Positions 60,220 through 64,000 of a DNA stretch of 64,000 nt are shown in pieces. How positions within the stretch are numbered: the stretch's first letter is position 1; every line of letters begins with the position of its first letter. A model generated the notes under the pieces. It did no database searches. It was not told where the DNA came from and saw only the letters and a program-made list of their open reading frames with translations. The translations under genes and the position numbers were made by a program. This stretch comes from Stieleria maiorica (GTDB lineage Bacteria > Planctomycetota > Planctomycetia > Pirellulales > Pirellulaceae). The DNA lies in NCBI RefSeq assembly GCF_008035925.1, contig NZ_CP036264.1:1957409-2021408 (forward strand), read 5' to 3'.

Positions 60220-63200
60220 ATGCCAAACCCCCAGCAAGAACAGGGCCCGATGGAGCGGCCATTGCTGGAGCGTCGGACTCCGCTGGGAGTTTCCGTCGCG
60301 CTGGTCGTGCTGTTCGGCTTCTTCTTTTTGGTGCCGTTCGCGTTTCGCTCCGCGCGATTGAGCCTGAACAAGAAAGAAAACGACATCAAGGATTGGCTGC
60401 CCGCGGATTTCGTCGAGACGGCCGAACTGGAGTGGTTCGCGGACCATTTTGCCGGCGAAAGTTTTGTCATCGCGACCTGGCCGGGGTGCACCGAAGACGA
60501 CCAACGGCTGAAACTGCTGGAATCCAAGCTGCGGCACGAATCGAGCGAGTCGGACCCGGCCGAAGGGATCGCCGATCCCAAGCTCGCCCAGGACTATCGG
60601 TCGGCCAAGGAATACGGCGTTCGACTGGGGTTACTGCCCGCATCGCGCAAGCTGAATAACTGGGGCGGCAAGAACGAGAAATGGCTGACGACCGCCGACG
60701 GCAAGTGGTACTACATCACGCCCAACGGTCATCTGCATCGTTGGGAAGGTCGTTCCAATGGCCCGGCCGGACTGATTCGTGGCATTAAGCGTTCAATGGG
60801 GACGCACGAATTGGAGGGCACCTTCGTGGCCGCGTTTGGCCCCGAAGACGGCGAGCGAGCCAACCCCTTCCACAACGATCCTTCCTTGCTGTGCGCCCCC
60901 ATGTTCCGGTCAGTGGAAACCGGCGTGTCGCTGGTCAAGGAGTTGTCCAAAGAGGGCGGACTGCTCTGGCCGGTCGACTTTACCGATCAATCACGGCGCC
61001 CGATCGTGGCCCGTCGCCGGGCGATGGAGCGGTTGACCGGTTCGCTGTTCGCCCCGGCGGTTCCTAATGAATTTGCCTGGACCGCGGCGGCGTTTCGCGA
61101 CGAGGTGCCGAGCGACCAACGCGACGACATTCCCGAGAATTTCGAGGGAATCGTCGAAAAAACGCTCGCCGAATTTGCCGACGAAAACCTGGATGGCGAG
61201 CGGGAACGGCTGGCGACCAGCGAGACCGAAACGCAAACCGATGCTTGGTACGCGGTGTTTGATGCAGCTGGATTGAAGCCGCCGCCACGTCAGACCTGCT
61301 TGCTGATCACGCTGACCGACATCGCTCAAGACAACCTGTCACACGCCCTCGGCCGCGGCGTCTTGGGGGCCCCGCGCGGCCGCTTGCTGGAATTGGCGCA
61401 CGACTCGGGAATCCAACCCGCCGCGCCCCCATCGATGGCCCCGCCGCCCTTCAATCGAACCGAAGTCGAATCGCTGGCCGGTGCCCCACCACTGCGTTTG
61501 GGCGGCCCACCGGTCGACAACATCGCGATCGATGAAGAAGGCACGGTGACGCTGGTCCGGTTGGTCGGCTACAGCATCTTGGTCGGCGCGCTGCTTTCCT
61601 ACCTGTGTTTCAGCAGCTTCAAGATCACGTTGATGGTGTTCATCGTCGGCGGTTCGGCGGCGATGCTGTCCATGGCGGTCGTCGGATGGACGAACGGCCA
61701 AGTCGATGCGATTTTGATGAGCATGCCGTCGCTGGTCTATGTGCTGGGACTCTCCGGTGCGATCCACGTGATCAATTACTACCGCGACGAAGTCCGCAAA
61801 TCGGGGCGACGTGGTGCAGCCGGTCGCGCCCTCCGGCATGCGATGTTCCCCTGCTCGCTGGCCGCATTGACCACGGCGATCGGGCTCGGGTCGTTGTACA
61901 CCAGTAATCTGACGCCGATCAGCAACTTTGGACTGTATTCGGCCATCGGCGTGATCGCCACGTTGGCAATCCTGTTTACCTACCTGCCGGCGGCGCTGCA
62001 GACCTTCATTACCGAATCACATTCCGAACCGGAAACGCCGTCGCTGGAGCGGCGCGAGGACAACGACGAACCCAAAGAATCGTGGTTGTCGGACCGTTGG
62101 GCGGACGCGGGCGCCTGGATTTGCAGACGCCATCTGCTGGTGACCGCCGGCTGCCTGATCCTGTTGGTCGCCGCCGCGATGGGGCTGCCCAAGATCAAGA
62201 CGTCCGTCCAGTTGCTGAAACTGTTCGACGAAAATGCACGGATCATCCGCGACTACGCTTGGCTGGAAAGCAATTTCGGCAAACTGGTGCCGATGGAATT
62301 GGTGCTGCGTGTGCCGCCGTCGATGCAGCTTGAAACCATCGCCGAAGCGGCCGCGGCGACCGAGTCAAACGGCTTGGCCGACGTGGCATCAGCCGACGGC
62401 TCTGACCCTGAAACGACCTCGGCCGATTCCGCGTTGCCACTGAATGTGTTGGAGCGGGTCGAAGCCGTCGCGCGGGTCAGCTCGGTCGTGCACCGAACAC
62501 TCGGCGAACCAGGGTTGGACATCGTCGGATCGACGACCGCCGTCAACACATTTTTGAAACCCCTGCCCGGCGTGACCAACAGCTGGAATCCGGTTCGATC
62601 CCAGTACATCACCGAATTGAACCAGGGCCGTGCTGAATTGCTCGCCAACGACTATGTCCGCTTGGAAAAAGCTGGTCCCTACGCGGGCAGCGAACTGTGG
62701 CGGATCAGTTTGCGGGTCGGGGCGCTGGCAGACGTCGATTACGGGCAATTCATCAAGACGCTGCGTGTTTCCGTCGAACCGGTGCTGCGTGCCTATGACA
62801 CTCGCGAAGAGCTGCTTGACAAGATCGCGGCGGCCGATGCGAGCGGCGGGAAACAGCCCGTCATCGTGATGCTGGGCGCCCCGCGGCCGAGTCCGCTGGC
62901 GGAAACCGAACTGGTGGACTTGAGCGACGATCCAGATCTGGCCAGTGAAGATCGGATCCGAACGCGTTCAATCTATCTGTCGGTGTTGGAAGAACTACTC
63001 CGCGGCGAGCGATTGCGCGAACCGATTTGGGTCGACCACCTCTCGACGGAAAAACCGATCGATATCGGCGGCGAGCGTTGGAACAAGGTGATCGACATCG
63101 CGGATGTCGTCGTCTGGGTGGGCGAAGATCCGGCCCCGCGGGCCGCCTTGGCCGACGCCAAAACCTTGATCGACGCGCAAGGGATTTTCGCCAAATCGAT

Positions 63201-64000
63201 CAGCCATGAATTGATCGACGATACGATTCCCGAAGTGGCCGGCTCGGGCGCGATGCAGGTCGTTTACACGGGAGTGGTCCCGGTGGTCTACAAAGCCCAG
63301 CGGACGTTGTTGGGCAGCCTGGTCGAATCGATCGCATTGGCGTTTGTTTTGATCTCCGTCGTGATGGTGGTCTTGCTCAATCCGGCTCGCACGCCGCTGC
63401 GAATGCTGGGACCGGTCAGTTTCGGTTCGGGGCTCGGTGCAGGCGTCGTCTCGATGATCCCCAACATGTTCCCCGTCTTGCTGGTGTTCGGGTTGATGGG
63501 GCACTTTGGTCGGCTGGTCGATATCGGAACCATGATGACGGCATCGGTCGCGATGGGCGTGGCGGTCGACGACACCATTCACTTCCTCAGCTGGTTCCGT
63601 TCCTACTTGGATCGCGGCTTCGATCGCATCAAGGCGGTGGAAATGACGTACCGTCGTGTCGGGCCGGCGATGACGCAAACGACCATCGTCGGCGGGCTCG
63701 GCCTGTTCGTGTTCGCCCTCTCGACGTTCACGCCGACACAGCGATTCGGAACGTTGATGCTGGTGTTGCTGGTCGCAGCCCTGGTCGGAGACCTGATCTT
63801 GCTGCCCGCATTGCTGGCCGGTCCTTTTGGAAAACTGTTCCGACCACGCGTCGGATCCAAGGGCGCTTCGGGTGTCAGCGACGATGAATTGGCGCTGCTG
63901 CAACCCGACGGCGACGGCCCCGATGGCGGCGCGTCGCAACCCGTCGAAGACGAACCCGCCGCGGCCACGTTGGCGATCGACAAAGAATCGCTGCCGAGTC
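60220..64000 (+). CDS. RND/MMPL-family exporter with two SSD-type membrane halves, C-terminus beyond window
   Basis: About 1260 residues are visible from the ATG at 60220. One N-terminal membrane segment (VALVVLFGFFFLVPFAFR) is followed by a long periplasmic loop, a first block of membrane helices (about 445-600, including MSMPSLVYVLGLSGAIHVINYYR), a second segment and loop, and a second block (about 1030-1210) with VAMGVAVDDTIHFLSWFR. These D-x-x-I-H helices are the proton-relay type of MMPL/HAE3 exporters, many of which carry lipids or hopanoids. The substrate is unknown. The acidic cytosolic tail runs off the edge. Confidence 0.9.
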   Translation, partial: MPNPQQEQGPMERPLLERRTPLGVSVALVVLFGFFFLVPFAFRSARLSLNKKENDIKDWLPADFVETAELEWFADHFAGESFVIATWPGCTEDDQRLKLLESKLRHESSESDPAEGIADPKLAQDYRSAKEYGVRLGLLPASRKLNNWGGKNEKWLTTADGKWYYITPNGHLHRWEGRSNGPAGLIRGIKRSMGTHELEGTFVAAFGPEDGERANPFHNDPSLLCAPMFRSVETGVSLVKELSKEGGLLWPVDFTDQSRRPIVARRRAMERLTGSLFAPAVPNEFAWTAAAFRDEVPSDQRDDIPENFEGIVEKTLAEFADENLDGERERLATSETETQTDAWYAVFDAAGLKPPPRQTCLLITLTDIAQDNLSHALGRGVLGAPRGRLLELAHDSGIQPAAPPSMAPPPFNRTEVESLAGAPPLRLGGPPVDNIAIDEEGTVTLVRLVGYSILVGALLSYLCFSSFKITLMVFIVGGSAAMLSMAVVGWTNGQVDAILMSMPSLVYVLGLSGAIHVINYYRDEVRKSGRRGAAGRALRHAMFPCSLAALTTAIGLGSLYTSNLTPISNFGLYSAIGVIATLAILFTYLPAALQTFITESHSEPETPSLERREDNDEPKESWLSDRWADAGAWICRRHLLVTAGCLILLVAAAMGLPKIKTSVQLLKLFDENARIIRDYAWLESNFGKLVPMELVLRVPPSMQLETIAEAAAATESNGLADVASADGSDPETTSADSALPLNVLERVEAVARVSSVVHRTLGEPGLDIVGSTTAVNTFLKPLPGVTNSWNPVRSQYITELNQGRAELLANDYVRLEKAGPYAGSELWRISLRVGALADVDYGQFIKTLRVSVEPVLRAYDTREELLDKIAAADASGGKQPVIVMLGAPRPSPLAETELVDLSDDPDLASEDRIRTRSIYLSVLEELLRGERLREPIWVDHLSTEKPIDIGGERWNKVIDIADVVVWVGEDPAPRAALADAKTLIDAQGIFAKSISHELIDDTIPEVAGSGAMQVVYTGVVPVVYKAQRTLLGSLVESIALAFVLISVVMVVLLNPARTPLRMLGPVSFGSGLGAGVVSMIPNMFPVLLVFGLMGHFGRLVDIGTMMTASVAMGVAVDDTIHFLSWFRSYLDRGFDRIKAVEMTYRRVGPAMTQTTIVGGLGLFVFALSTFTPTQRFGTLMLVLLVAALVGDLILLPALLAGPFGKLFRPRVGSKGASGVSDDELALLQPDGDGPDGGASQPVEDEPAAATLAIDKESLPS

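Overview
The window reads as a chromosomal stretch of a planctomycete, most likely from the Pirellulaceae (Rhodopirellula/Stieleria-like). The basis is the gene families: a very long secreted dehydrogenase-like protein with HEAT repeats and a CxxCH haem site, a DUF1570 peptidase, DUF4349 and DUF2200 proteins, a large AsmA-like protein and a two-module RND exporter. Base composition is high-GC (41 of 60 bases G or C in the sample line 24301-24360) and genes are separated by many short palindromic repeats. No rRNA, tRNA, CRISPR array, prophage or integrase was recognised.

Region 1 (1-26744) is mostly core genome: a P-loop/coiled-coil ATPase cut by the left edge, a lipoprotein, alaS, a REP-type transposase gene flanked by two arrays of hairpin repeats, a TM2 protein, a GT2 glycosyltransferase with a polytopic partner, an AsmA-like protein, DUF2200 and DUF4349 proteins, a small BON-type protein, OsmC, purM, glgX, a dcd/DUF2141/ABC-permease operon and a DUF1570 protein.

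Region 2 (about 26745-48745) differs: lower GC by eye (26 of 60 in the sample line 28261-28320), many short proteins, and almost every gene on the minus strand. It looks like an acquired stress and central-carbon island. Its left half holds small proteins (zinc ribbon, degenerate hemerythrin-like, TPR-like, STAS-like, cold-shock, small basic). The middle holds GH130, GT4-hydrolase-like and GH130 genes behind a protein that joins a complete PTS enzyme I to a SpoIIE/PP2C phosphatase, followed by BON, YHS and CsbD proteins. The right half holds a transglutaminase, a four-CBS protein, an orphan tail-less GroEL, flotillin FloA and two divergent MpsC/DUF2294 proteins. The two main minus-strand operons each begin with the same unusual leader, a conserved stem region followed by a strong intrinsic terminator (41386-41505 and 47284-47440). 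This is the best candidate in the window for an undescribed regulatory RNA.

Region 3 (48746-64000) returns to core-like genes: glycerate kinase, glycogen phosphorylase, an acyl-CoA dehydrogenase-like protein, asnS, the giant haem-domain protein and an RND exporter cut by the right edge. Two GGGAGTT tandem arrays that could fold as G-quadruplexes start directly after the stop codons of the phosphorylase and the dehydrogenase genes.

Functional links: glgX and glgP act in glycogen breakdown, and glycerate kinase feeds triose metabolism. In the island, the PEP-dependent enzyme I domain next to mannoside-type phosphorylases and a retaining glycosyltransferase suggests coupling of carbon status to a partner-switch stress response. 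That coupling is inference. All functions are assigned from motifs read in the translations; no database search was possible.
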